From assembly GCA_023212725.1 (NCBI GenBank), contig JALBYF010000004.1:1-64000 (forward strand): a stretch of 64,000 bases of DNA. Reading direction: 5' to 3'. The stretch's first letter is position 1. The number at the start of each line of letters is the position of its first letter. The notes beneath the pieces are model-generated. The model was not told the DNA's origin. It was given only the letters and a program-made list of their open reading frames with translations, and did no database searches. This DNA is from Tranzscheliella williamsii (taxonomy: Eukaryota > Basidiomycota > Ustilaginomycetes > Ustilaginales > Ustilaginaceae). Shown one piece after another: positions 10,385 to 22,768 of the stretch. The translations under genes were made by a program, and so were the position numbers.

Positions 10385-12492
10385 TTAATAGCGCGCCAGA
10401 ACAAATAAGTCGGAAACTTTTTGGCTGAGAGCGGGTCCGATTTTCTTGCGTTGCTCGACGGTGTCGAGCTCGTTTGTAAGCATCTGGCCCGCTTCGTGCG
10501 GGTCATTAGCCAGTGTTTCGTAGCTTTCCGTCATATGTGCCATGGTATGCCAGACAGAAAGCACTCCGCGGACCTTCTCTGCACTCATCCCCTTGATACA
10601 GAGTAGCATTTTGCCAAAGATTTCTTGAGCGGTCAGCCCGCCGCTCTTGCTGTTCAAAGCCTGGAAGGCCTCGAACGACGTCAATATGGATGCGGATGGA
10701 AACCTCTCGCGCAGGATCGCTTGCGTGGTCAGGAAGGTGGGCCTAGAGATAGCGGAGCTTGGGATGATCAACAAATCGCGATCCTGTCGAGGAAAGATTA
10801 CCCTTGAATGTCAGTCTACATGTCAGGGTTAAACTTTCTTGACCTTTTTTTTGCACAATATCGTGTTATTTTCGGTCACGAAACAAATTTATCTTACCTT
10901 GTATTTAGCCCGTACCATCTCGTCCATGGCTGCTAAGTAGTCGATTGACGCCCCAAGACTCGACGTACGTTCGACGTAGAAACCATCCACGACCTGGCTG
11001 CTGCTGAGGGCAGTTTGGATCTGCGGGCCAAACTTCCGCATCTGATTCTCGACATCGTAGTCTTCGATCAGGTATGAGACCTGTGACAGGCCGGAGCTGG
11101 ACAAACGGAACTGTTGATGAAATATACAAGAGATACGGGTCTGCAGTCAGCTTCGAGGACACGCTGGCAATGTTTTGTAGGTGCCGCAGCGTACCTTTTG
11201 ATCCCGCCAACGTCCATCTAAGATAGAACTCGTGAGATCGTCCAGCCTTTTCCTTTCAATGATAAAATCGAGAACGACCTCGTCGTGTTCTGAGCCAGCG
11301 CCGCCCACTCTTCTTGCAAGCCACACTACATCACCCACTTCTAAGGCTCGCACCTCAACGTCGATGCCTTTCTCCAAAAGTAGTGCAGCCAGCGGTTCGC
11401 GTTCTTGCCGACGGCCGAACTTGTGACGCTCTCGATTGTCCACGATCAGCTGTATGGCATAGCTCCCTGCGGGCAACACCACTGGCTCAAGTTGATCAGC
11501 CGCCGATGGCACCCTGGTCTCAATGTCCTCGTCGAGCCAGTCTTCCTGTTCGGCATCGGAACCGACTTGGGTCGATGACTCTTGCGCAGACGCTTCTGCG
11601 CCAAGACCAGCGTCGTTGGCCAAAGTTTGCGCCATTCTGTACCCTTCCTCGCTGAGGCCGTATCTGGGAGGATTGCCTACTTGTATGACGTAGCCCTTAG
11701 AGATCAGGGTCTTGATGCTTGTCCAGGCCGTGCAGAATGGTCGAGAGGAGGAAGCGCTGCTTGCATGTTGACTGGAGAGAGGCACAGCCACGGACGACCG
11801 GGAGGAGTTGGTGCTATTATCATACTCGCTGTCAGAAAAAGGACGTGCCGCTTGAATCAACTGAGTCCTGGAGATCCTGTGGACTTCATAGGGACAGGCT
11901 GCCGACAAGCTGCTAGCGTATAGCCCAACCAATAGTCCGTATGCGCCTGAACGGTGCTGTGGGATATAGGCTCGTTTCTGGGAGATTGGCTTCTGCTTCT
12001 TTTTGCTACGAGGATGATCATCTTTGTCGTCTTCGCCGGCTTCCGCCTGCGGGACGACATGTTCATCTAGCTGTCCGAGCGCGTTGTCGCCATCTACGGG
12101 GACCGCCCTTTTCTTCGATGCAGTCGCTGCTTGCCCAGCCCGGTTAGCTGAAGCCAGAATCGTAAGACGTCGGCTAGATATCAGCGGCCGAATCCTTGCA
12201 AGCAAGAATTAAAAGCAAAGCGGGCACACTTACGCCTTTCAGGCATGTCGATGCCGTTCGTTTCGCACCATCTTTGAAGGTCTTGTTCTAGTTTGGTAGC
12301 AATGGTCGGTCCGATGCCGGCGAGTTGCGTTGTCTGGCAAGGGTGCTGAAACTCGATCGGACATGCCGACAGCGACTGGTGAGCCTTGCGGTATGTCCTG
12401 GCGACCTTAGAGCCCTTGGACTGTGCCTCCTCGATCCACTCGGAGAGAAAGCCCAACCACAGTGCGTTACTTTCGGGAAGCCCCGTGGTCAT
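10385..12492 (-). CDS. MUS81: Crossover junction endonuclease MUS81
   Basis: Four exons on the minus strand: 12492-12234, 12147-11195, 11110-10898 and 10783-10385, with introns of 86, 84, 114 and no others. The product is about 607 residues. The N-terminal helix-hairpin domain (WLGFLSEWIEEAQ ... LAGIGPTIATKL) is followed by a winged-helix region (about 145-260). The XPF-type nuclease core has VDNRE (about 322-326) and ERKRLDDL (from about 384), and a C-terminal helix-hairpin-helix region follows. Mus81 pairs with Eme1/Mms4 to cut branched DNA at stalled forks and recombination intermediates. The first intron acceptor (GGCTTCAG, 12148) was chosen because the nearer TCTAG gives the wrong frame. 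Confidence 0.93.
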
Positions 12493-14686
12493 CTTGTTCC
12501 CACACCGCGCAACACTGGAAGTGAAAAGAGCACCCCGACCCGATAGATTCGGTCAAGTGGTAGATTGCCCGACCCTGTAACTACTGAAGATGTGCTGATC
12601 TAGCCTTTTCAATTGCTGGCATACTACTCGTCAGCACGCAGATGAGGGTGGGAGAGTGAGCTACTTGAACTATACTCGTGAGCGCCAAAACAACTCATGT
12701 CGAGTTCAGCCAGATGGTTTTGTGACTTCTTGGCTGCCGCCTCATGTGAAATGTGGAGGAGAACAACACCGCGACAGCGAGCTGTACCGGCGATACGCTA
12801 CGCGCCCGATCCTTTCCGCGTGACGCAGAAGCCGATCTGTTGCTACGTGCTCGCCCCAAGGAAACTCAAAACTCTAGCCTTAGGCTCACGCGTCGCCCCA
12901 AGACCTGGCGTCAGTTTATCGCAATAGTCTTCTATCGATAGATACTGGTAGCTCTCTATCTTCCGCTAGCAACTGTGAGTGGTTGACCAGACGACGTCTG
13001 ATCGCCCGCCATGCTACAGCAATCTAAGGCGCGATAAACGATCCCCATTGCACCGCTCGTACCCAATACATGCCTCGATACAAAACTGTCAAACGTCCGA
13101 TAATATCATACTTGGGGACAAGTGACGGTGGGGTTCCGCTCAGCATTTCTCACCACTCGGCATGAGGATCTCATGTGCAGCGGCAAGATACCGAAATCCA
13201 GCTTCGCCTGGTGGTTGGCCACACGCAAATTCCGCCCTTGTATTTTTCGTCCAGAAGCCGGTATGTGCAATGGAGACCCGCAGGAAAGGGCACTTTCCCC
13301 AACAACCAGCAGGATCATCTTGACTCTCTCGTAGGGCTAATCTTCGCCCGTCTGCATGTAAGTCATCCACGCTTTTGCAACTGGATGATGGCACCGCTAC
13401 ACTCGGGACTGTCCTCGTGTTCCATACAGGACATAGCACCAGGGCTTCCTAATCCTAGCTGTCCGCCTAAAGTCGCTCGCTTCGGATCAACACGTGGTAG
13501 TTTGGCTACCTCACGCGTGGTCTAGCGCATCAATACTTTGAAGACGCAACATACGTGATAACACGACACTAGTGCTATGCGGATTGTAGCGGAAACGAAC
13601 ATTGAACGCTTGTTTCGTCGTGGTAGGGGACAACGAAATGGGCATGATATGATCCGGATCAAAGACAAGGAGCAGAAGGATCGAGGTGAGATCCACTCCC
13701 CATCACAGGGTTGGACTTGCCCAAAAAGAAAGAGCCGGATCCCGCCCGATGCCCTCCACTTAGGCTGCCATAGAAACGGTCAAAAGCGAAAGTCGACGCA
13801 CTCCCGCCGATATATTCTTGGGCTGATATGCGCATAGACAGACGCTAGCTAATCTTCGAAAAAATTACGCCGCTAACCGAGAATCGTAGTTGGACCCCAC
13901 TAAGACGATGCAAAGGGAACACTCTCTCGATCAAGAAGCACGCTGGCTTGACACTCTGGATTACAAGGCGGAGTGATGCTGAAGTATATGGCTCAGGTGC
14001 GCTGAATGCCAGCAAAGGTACTGCAGAGGCGACAGATAAACCAAAACAAGCGCACAGATCGCAAGCCTAAAATCAGAATGCTGTAGCCCGAGAATTTTTC
14101 GAGAATTGTTGAGTGGCTGCCTTCGTTCGGAAGTACCGGGCCGTGCCACTGTGACTCTGGGGATATGCGATCTCATGATGGATTCAGCATGCTTCGACGT
14201 CGTGGGGATGTGCTTCACAGTCAGTCAAGTTCACTGGTATGGTTCGCCGTCTTTGGCTTTGAGCAATTAGTTCGCGCTATTTGCGTCTGTCCATCTCACC
14301 ATCACTTACCTCCCTTCGGCTTCATCATCCTTACTCCATCGACATCCTTCGCACCTGTCCTTGTCGAAACACACTAACATCCAGACAACAAGGTCTCCCT
14401 CAACCTTGCCTGCTGCGATAATCACCCCGACCTCTACGCTATCTTCCTCATACGCAAATCGCTTACTCACGCCCGCCTTGTCCAGCTCCCTCTCTGGACT
14501 GATCTCTCTCTGTTTATTTCCCGCTGAAGCCCTTGGTTTTCGCTGCTGCGGAGAATCACCGTTTGGCTCCCGTTCGCACCGCGCTAGTTGCCTGTGCTCT
14601 TCTGATCACACACGCTTCCGGGCACACATATCTCTCACCAGGACCCTCTCGAAGCACCCTGACTGAGGCGCCCCAAAATAGTGAAC
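12493..14686. other. 2.2-kb spacer between MUS81 and ACC1
   Basis: This holds the divergent 5' regions of MUS81 and ACC1. The last 400 bases are pyrimidine-rich and probably form the ACC1 leader. The rest has only short frames below about 115 codons without family signatures, and no tRNA or repeat was recognised. It is one of the two largest gene-free stretches here and may hold regulatory sites or an unrecognised non-coding RNA. Confidence 0.6.
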
Positions 14687-17600
14687 ATGCCTGTCCCAGA
14701 CCACCAGGCAGTAAGCCATTTCATCGGTAAGTGCGCTTGCAACGGCTTCAGAGATACTATCTGCCGATACTGACCGATCCTATTGACTTCCTGTTCTCCA
14801 TTTGCTGGGCTGGTCCTTCTGCAATTGCAGGCGGTAACCCGCTCGAAAAAGCCGCTGCAGGCGCAGTAGCTGACTTTATCCGTAAGCAAGGAGGCCACAG
14901 TGTCATCACTAAGGTGCTCATCTGCAATAACGGTATCGCGGCTGTCAAAGAGATCCGGTCCATCCGAAAATGGGCTTACGAGACCTTTGGCGATGAGCGT
15001 GCTATCGAATTTACTGTGATGGCGACCCCAGAGGATCTCAAGGTCAACGCCGACTACATTCGAATGGCTGATCAGTACGTTGAGGTACCTGGAGGCTCGA
15101 ACAACAACAATTACGCCAACGTTGATCTCATTGTCGATGTTGCCGAACGTGCCGGTGTTCATGCCGTTTGGGCCGGCTGGGGCCACGCTTCGGAAAACCC
15201 TCGACTACCCGAGATGCTCGCAGCCTCCAAGCACAGGATCATTTTCATCGGTCCCCCTGGATCTGCCATGCGATCTCTGGGTGACAAGATCTCTTCCACC
15301 ATCGTCGCCCAGCATGCCGATGTTCCATGTATGCCATGGTCTGGTACAGGTATCAGAGAGACGATTATGAGCGACCAAGGCTTTTTAACCGTATCGGACG
15401 AAGTCTACCAGAAGGCTTGCATCCACGATGCCGAGGAGGGCCTGAAGAAGGCTGAATGGATCGGTTTCCCTGTCATGATCAAGGCCTCTGAGGGCGGAGG
15501 AGGAAAAGGTATCCGAATGTGCAGTAACGCTGAGGATTTTAAGCAGCTTTATAACGCTGTTCTCGGCGAGGTCCCAGGATCCCCCGTCTTCGTCATGAAG
15601 CTTGCCGGCAAGGCCCGCCACCTTGAAGTCCAGCTTCTTGCTGATCAGTATGGCAATGCCATCAGCATCTTTGGTCGTGACTGCTCGGTCCAGCGGCGTC
15701 ACCAGAAAATCATTGAGGAGGCCCCAGTTACGATCGCTCCGGAAGATGCCCGCGAAGCCATGGAGAAGGCTGCTGTTCGGCTGGCCAAACTGGTTGGCTA
15801 TGTCTCCGCTGGTACCGTCGAATGGCTTTACTCTCCGGACTCTGGCGAGTTCTCTTTCCTCGAGCTTAATCCCCGTCTCCAGGTAGAGCATCCCACCACG
15901 GAGATGGTTTCTGGTGTTAACATCCCTGCTGCGCAGCTTCAAGTTGCCATGGGTATTCCGTTGTACAGCATTCGTGACATTCGAACCCTCTACGGCATGG
16001 ACCCCCGAGGCAATGAGACCATCGATTTTGAATTCTCTAACCCGGACTCCTTCAAGACCCAGCGCAAGCCTCAACCTCAGGGACATGTTGTCGCTTGTCG
16101 TATCACCGCCGAAAATCCCGATACTGGCTTCAAGCCTGGAATGGGTGCTCTCACTGAGCTCAATTTCCGATCCAGCACGTCCACATGGGGTTACTTTTCT
16201 GTCGGTACCAGCGGTGCCTTGCATGAGTATGCCGACTCGCAGTTCGGTCACATCTTCGCCTATGGTGCCGACAGATCGGAGGCTCGAAAGCAGATGGTTA
16301 TCTCGCTCAAGGAGCTGTCCATCCGTGGCGATTTCCGAACTACGGTCGAGTACCTCATCAAACTACTCGAGACCGATGCTTTCGAGTCCAACAAAATCAC
16401 CACCGGCTGGCTTGACGGCTTGATTCAGGATCGGCTCACTGCTGAGCGACCTCCTGCTGATCTCGCTGTTATCTGCGGTGCCGCGGTCAAGGCCCACTTG
16501 CTTGCCCGCGAGTGTGAGGACGAGTACAAACGCATCCTCAACAAGGGACAGGTCCCTCCTCGAGATACAATCAAAACTGTTTTCTCCATTGACTTCATCT
16601 ACGAGAACGTCAAGTACAACTTCACGGCTACCCGGAGCTCAGTCTCAGGCTGGGTACTCTACCTCAACGGTGGACGAACTCTTGTCCAGCTTCGACCTTT
16701 AACGGATGGTGGCCTCTTAATCGGCCTATCGGGCAAGTCGCATCCCGTATACTGGCGAGAGGAAGTTGGCATGACACGGTTGATGGTCGACTCCAAGACC
16801 TGCCTCATCGAACAAGAGAACGATCCGACCCAAATTCGATCACCTTCGCCTGGTAAATTGGTTCGGTTCCTCGTTGAGTCCGGTGACCATGTTAAGGCTG
16901 GTCAAGCTATCGCCGAAATCGAGGTGATGAAGATGTACTTGCCACTTGTAGCCGCCGAGGACGGTATCGTTTCATTCGTCAAGACCGCAGGGGTTGCCCT
17001 CAGCCCCGGCGATATCATTGGTATCTTATCTCTCGACGATCCTAGCCGTGTTCAACACGCAAAGCCTTTCGCCGGCCAGTTGCCCGACTTCGGTGTGCCG
17101 GTCATCATCGGTAGCAAACCTCATCAACGATTCAGTCACCTCCTCGAAGTGCTCAACGATATCCTCGACGGCTATGACCAAAGCTTCCGCATGCAGGCTG
17201 TCATCAAGGAACTAATCGACACCCTTCGAAACCCGGAGCTGCCCTACGGTCAGGCCTCCCAAGTTCTATCCAGTCTTGGTGGGCGCATTCCAGCCCGGCT
17301 TGAGGATGTGGTCCGCAACACGATCGAGATGGGCCATTCTAAACACCTGGAATTCCCCGCTGCACGTCTCAGAAAGTTGACTGAGAACTTTATACGAGAC
17401 AGTGTCGACCCCGCTATTCGCGCACAAGTGCAGACTACGATTACCCCCCTTTCTCAGCTGTTCGACGCATACGCAGGCGGCCTTAAAGCGCACGAAGGAC
17501 ACGTCCTTGCTTCTTTGCTGGATAAGTACTACGAGATTGAGTCACAATTTACCGGGGAGGCGGACGTCGTGCTCGAGCTCAGACTTCAGGCGGACGGAGA

Positions 17601-20600
17601 TCTGGACAAGGTGGTTGCACTCCAAACTTCGCGTAATGGACTCAACCGGAAGAACGCTCTGCTGCTCATACTGTTGGACAAGCACATCAAGGGTACCTCG
17701 CTCGTCTCTCGAGCCTCCGGCGCTCGAATGATTGACACACTGCGTAAACTTGCTTCCTTGCAGGGCAAGTCTACCGCACCAGTCGCGCTAAAGGCCAGAG
17801 AGGTCTCGCTTGACGCTGATATGCCCAGCCTTGTCGACCGTACCACTCAGATGGAAGCTATCCTGAAGAGTTCCGTTACGGCATCCCAGTACGGTGGTGA
17901 CAACGAGTATCACGCTCCTTCGCTAGACGTCTTGCGAGAGCTCGGTGACTCTCGATTCAGCGTATACGACGTTCTGCACAGTTTCTTCGGTCATCCAGAG
18001 CACCACGTTGCCTTTGCTGCTCTCTGCACGTACGTTGTACGAGCTTACCGGGCGTATGAGATCGTCAACTTCGACTACGCTATTGAGGACTTCGATGTCG
18101 AAGAGCGTGCCGTGCTCACCTGGCAATTCCAGCTTCCAAGGGGCGCCATGTCGCTCAAGGAACGCGAGCGTCAAGTCTCCATCAGTGATCTCAACATGAT
18201 GGACAAGAAAGCGCGCACCGCGAAGGAGCTTCGAAAGGGTGCCATGACCAGCTGCGCCGATGTGAACGACATTCCTGACCTTCTTCCCAAGGTTCTTAAG
18301 ACTTTCGGCTCCGCTGGCGGCTCACCCATCAACGTCCTGAACGTTGCCGTCGTCAACCAAACTGACTTCGTTGATGCCGAGATTCGAGGCAAGCTAGTCG
18401 AATATACAAACGCCTGCAGCAGGCACTTCGCTTCCGCCCGGGTCCGACGAGTCACATACCTTTTGTGCCAGCCGGGCTTGTACCCCTACTTCGCCACCTT
18501 CCGACCCAACGAGAACAGCATCTGGGCCGAAGAAAAAGCTATCCGAAACATCGAACCTGCGTTAGCGTACCAGCTGGAGCTCGACAGGCTTAGCAAAAAT
18601 TTCGATGTCATTCCCGTTCCAGTCTCGTCTTCTACAATCCATCTTTACTTTGCTCGAGGTATCCAGAACTCTGCCGACACGAGGTTCTTCGTTCGGTCTC
18701 TGGTGCGGCCTGGCCGAGTTCAGGGCGATATGGCAGCCTACCTTATTTCCGAGTCTGACAGGATCGTCAACGACATTCTCAACGTTATTGAAGTTGCCCT
18801 TGGTCAACCCGAATATCGCACCGCAGACGCCTCGCACATCTTCATGTCTTTCATCTACCAGCTTGATGTCAGTCTTGAAGATGTCCAAAAAGCAATCGTG
18901 GGCTTCCTGGACCGACACGGCAACCGGTTCTTCCGCCTTCGAATCACCGGTGCTGAGATCCGAATGATCCTAAGTCAGCCTAATGGAGAACCTCGACCCA
19001 TCCGCGCTTTCGTCCATAACGAGACTGGTCTTGTTGTTCGTTACGAAACGTATGAGGAAATCCCCGCCGATGACGGTTCTATCTTCCTACGCGCTATCGA
19101 GCCGAAAGGTAAGGAGGCCTCGCTCAACGGTCAGAGCGCTCATTTCCCTTATACTACCAAGGTCGCACTTCAGTCTCGACGGTCGCGAGCACATGCCCTT
19201 CAAACAACCTTTGTCTACGACTTTGTCGATGTTCTAGGCCAGGCGCTTCGCGCGTCATGGAGAAAAGTGGCTGCCAGTAAGACCCCTGTCGATGTCATCA
19301 AGTCTGCAGTGGAACTTGTCTTTGACGAACAGGAACAGCTGCGAGAAATCAAGCGAGCGCCCGGCATGAACACCATAGGTATGGTTGCTTGGATTATCGA
19401 AGTGCTGACTCCCGAGTACCCGGCAGGAAGGAAGCTTGTCCTAATCGGAAACGATGTCACTATTCAAGCCGGCTCCTTTGGCCCTGTTGAGGACCGCTTC
19501 TTCGCTGCTGCCTCCCGGCTCGCCCGAGAGCTCGGTATTCCCCGTCTTTACATCTCTGCGAACTCAGGCGCTCGTATCGGCCTTGCCACAGAGGCGATGG
19601 ACTTGTTCAAGGTCAAGTTCATCGGAGACGATCCTGCGAAGGGCTTTGAGTACATCTACCTCGACGACGAGGCTCTCAACGCCATTGAGGTCAAGAGCCC
19701 GGGCAGTGTGGTGACAAAGCCGGTTCAGACAGATGATGGCAGTGTCCATAATGTTATCACCGATATCATCGGCAAGTCAACAAATGGCCTTGGTGTCGAA
19801 TGTCTTTCCGGAAGTGGCTTGATTGCTGGTGAGACCAGCCGAGCCAGGGACGAGATTTTCACAGCTACGATTGTCACAGGGCGAAGTGTGGGCATTGGTG
19901 CCTACCTTGCCCGTCTGGGCGAGCGTGTAATCCAGGTTGAGGGCTCGCCCCTGATTCTGACCGGATACCAGGCGCTCAACAAGCTGCTTGGACGAGAAGT
20001 TTACACTTCCAATCTTCAGCTTGGTGGTCCACAGATCATGTACAAGAACGGTGTATCCCACCTCACTGCCCAAGATGACCTTGATGCTGTCAAATCATTC
20101 GTCAACTGGATGTCTTACGTTCCTGCTCAACGCAGTGGGCCACTTCCGATCATGCCCACCGCTGACGCGTGGGACCGAGATGTCACTTATTCTCCCCCTC
20201 GAGGACCTTATGATCCACGATGGCTCATCAACGGCAAGCGAGAGGAGGACGGATCTTATCTTACAGGTCTCTTCGACAAGGATTCCTTCACAGAAACGCT
20301 AGGTGGCTGGGCCACTTCGGTCGTGACTGGCCGAGCGCGCCTTGGCGGCATCCCCGTTGGCGTCATTGCAGTAGAGACGCGCACACTTGAACGTGTGGTG
20401 CCTGCCGACCCGGCTAATCCTAATTCGACTGAACAGCGGATCATGGAGGCCGGTCAGGTTTGGTATCCCAACTCGGCTTACAAAACCGCTCAAGCGATTA
20501 TGGACTTCGACAAAGAGGGGCTCCCTCTCGTCATCCTGGCTAATTGGCGAGGATTTTCCGGTGGTCAGCAAGATATGTACGACGAAATTCTAAAGCAGGG

Positions 20601-21333
20601 CTCCAAGATCGTCGATGGCCTTTCGGCATACAAGCAGCCTGTCTTCGTACATATTCCACCTATGGGAGAATTACGAGGCGGTTCTTGGGTCGTGGTCGAT
20701 TCGGCCATCAACGACAATGGCATGATTGAAATGTCTGCTGATGTCAACAGTGCTCGAGGTGGTGTTCTAGAAGCCTCCGGTTTGGTAGAGATCAAGTACC
20801 GAGCCGACAAGCAGCGGGCCACCATGGAGAGACTCGACTCAGTCTATGCTGAGCTTGTGAAGAAGGCCGCTGAAGCTACTGACTTTACCGTCCAGTCTTC
20901 TGCGCGCAAAGAGCTGGCGGAGCGGGAGAAGCAGCTGTCGCCGATTTTCACTGCCATCGCCACCGAGTACGCCGATGCCCACGATCGATCCGGAAGAATG
21001 CTTGCCACTGGCGTTCTGAGGTCAGCACTACCGTGGAACAACGCCCGACGGCACTTCTACTGGCGACTCAGGAGAAGAGTCACTGAAGTCGCCGCCGAAA
21101 AAGCGATTGCGAGCGCCAACCCCCTCTTGAACCACGTTGAGCGAGTTTCAGCTCTGCATCAAATCGTTGGGGTGGCTGCTTCGAGTGACGACAAGGTTGT
21201 TGCCGAACACATGGAGGCCGCGGGCGCTCAGCTGAATCTGGCAGCCAAGCAGCTCAAGGCACACTACATTCTCGCCCAGATCTCCGCATTGGACCCCGAG
21301 CTCAAAGCAAGCATCGCTGCTTCACTGCAATAA
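14687..21333 (+). CDS. ACC1: Acetyl-CoA carboxylase, multidomain cytosolic
   Basis: Exon 1 (14687-14726, MPVPDHQAVSHFI) is joined over a 104-bp intron (GTAAGT at 14727, TTGCAG ending 14830) to one long exon, 14831-21333. The product is 2180 residues. Order: biotin carboxylase (about 35-530, with ICNNGIAAVKEIRS, EGGGGKGIR and ELNPRLQVEHPTTE), biotin carrier with EVMKM (biotinyl Lys about 714), a central region, and carboxyltransferase (about 1450-2050, with SANSGARIGLA, LANWRGFSGGQQDM and GELRGGSWVVVD). It makes malonyl-CoA for fatty-acid synthesis. No mitochondrial presequence is seen. The sequence reads very like the Ustilago enzyme, which supports placement among smut fungi. Confidence 0.98.
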
Positions 21334-22018
21334 ACTCCTCGTCTGCCTTTTCCACTGTTGGACAGGCACTTGGATCCTGCAATCTTGCACAACCCGATAA
21401 GAGGCTGCTGATCTAAAGGTCTAAAGAGAACAGCTGTCGTTCTCGAGTCGTGTTTTCCACTTCCAATTCTCCTCACTTCTTGTCGGCTCCATGGCAGGCA
21501 CGGGGTGTCTGAAAGATTGAGGGATCTGTTCAGATACCCGGGCTCTTGCTTCGCCCGACATCGAAGGCTAGCTGGTCCCGCTAGAGTTTGGGGCAATTTG
21601 GGTACAATCAATTGAGGGATTGACTGTACCCGATTACATGCCTCTGCGAAGCGTGGCAGCTTGCTCGCTCTTCATGTCATGACAATAGACTTTTTGTTCC
21701 GGTCTGCCTCCTTTTTGCTTTCGCCGCTTGCAATTTACCGTGACGTTTAAAATCTATTTTGTGGTGGCGTGTGACGCGGTATAAGATTGCACCAAGAATC
21801 ATGTTTCAGGGTGATGAGACTGTTGACAGCTCCGTCTAGCTTTCTTCCGTAATCCTCAGGATCACGAAGTGCATGTCTGTGACTGGGCCGGCCCATGATG
21901 GCTTTGCGCTGTAGCTAGATTGCGGCGTGCGCTTATAAGCCTGGACGCATTCGACCCTTTTGCCCCTGTTGATTGTCCACAACGCTGAATAGTTGCAAGC
22001 CGGTCCTACAGACGCAAG
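21334..22018. other. Spacer between ACC1 and the dsRBD gene
   Basis: This contains the ACC1 3' flank with one imperfect hairpin (21600-21631) and the upstream region of the next gene. No coding frame with support was seen. Confidence 0.6.
21600..21631. repeat. Imperfect inverted repeat downstream of ACC1
   Basis: Arms GGGTACAATCAAT and ATTGACTGTACCC pair at 12 of 13 positions around the loop TGAGGG. It lies 267 bases after the ACC1 stop. It could act in 3'-end formation or be a protein-binding palindrome; the role is unknown. Confidence 0.75.
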
Positions 22019-22662
22019 ATGGACACTAGAGAAAGCGGTGGCGACTCGGAGAGCTCTGGTGCGGCGCTGGCGACGTTGGGCGCGGTGCCGCTTGCCGACT
22101 ACCTCGCGTCGGCGCGTGCAGCCCCTTCGCCATCAGCGGCGGGGACAGCGCAGTGTAGGGACCTGCAGCCCGATGGGCCAGATACAGCACAACAGACCGG
22201 AGCCCGACTGCCTGAAAACCGCATCCCCTTCTACTACAAGGTCAGAGGCAAGGGCAAGGGAACTGCCGTGAACTATGATGCAACGCGATCCAGTGTGGCT
22301 CAATTGTATGGTGCGTCGCTGCCCCGTCTTATGACCCGCTTTCAATGGCTGACGCAAACACGTCCGCTGCCTCAGAATATGCAGCTCAGAACAACATGCA
22401 AGAGCCAGAATTCACGACGAGCATCACGGGTCCCGCGTAAGTGCTTCGCATGTTGGCTTCCTTGACCAGTCCGTGCAGACACAGCTGACTATGAGCGTGA
22501 CGGCTCAGCCATTTGCCAACCCATCGCGTGAGCATCAAGTGGGGCAATACCGTCATCGACGTGCTGGCGCACGGCGGCACGATCAAACAGGCCAAAGAGG
22601 AAGCCAGTAAGCGGCTGATCAGTCGGATCCTTGAGAGCAAAGCGAGCGCGGGGAGAGAATAA
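22019..22662 (+). CDS. Small double-stranded RNA-binding domain protein
   Basis: Three exons: 22019-22310, 22376-22436 and 22509-22662, with introns of 65 and 72 bp (donors GTGCGT and GTAAGT). The product is 168 residues. After a Ser/Ala-rich N-terminus of about 70 residues, a single dsRBD fold emerges only after splicing: SVAQLYEYAAQNN helix, EFTTSITGPAHLPTHRVSI strands, WGNTVIDVLAHGG, then KQAKEEASKRLISRILE helix. The GPAH-x4-V block and the final AK-EA-A-like helix are typical; the usual Lys-Lys pair before AK is IKQ here. No catalytic domain is present. Its role cannot be named from sequence; binding structured RNA is the inference. It converges on SCM3 with about 106 bases between stops. 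Confidence 0.72.
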
Positions 22663-22768
22663 TAGGGGGTACGACCGGGTGCGAAGTCCTGTCGCCGTAC
22701 TAATGGTTGCAGTTGGACGTGTACGCACGGTGGCTGCGCTCGTGTATATACAAAGTATTTACATAAGA

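Noticed and set aside
13122..13525. Overlapping frames of 70-116 codons in the MUS81-ACC1 spacer
   Set aside because: No splice-supported extension, no domain pattern and unremarkable composition.
15385..16251. 288-codon minus-strand frame inside ACC1
   Set aside because: Antisense to the biotin carboxylase coding sequence; a codon-bias shadow.
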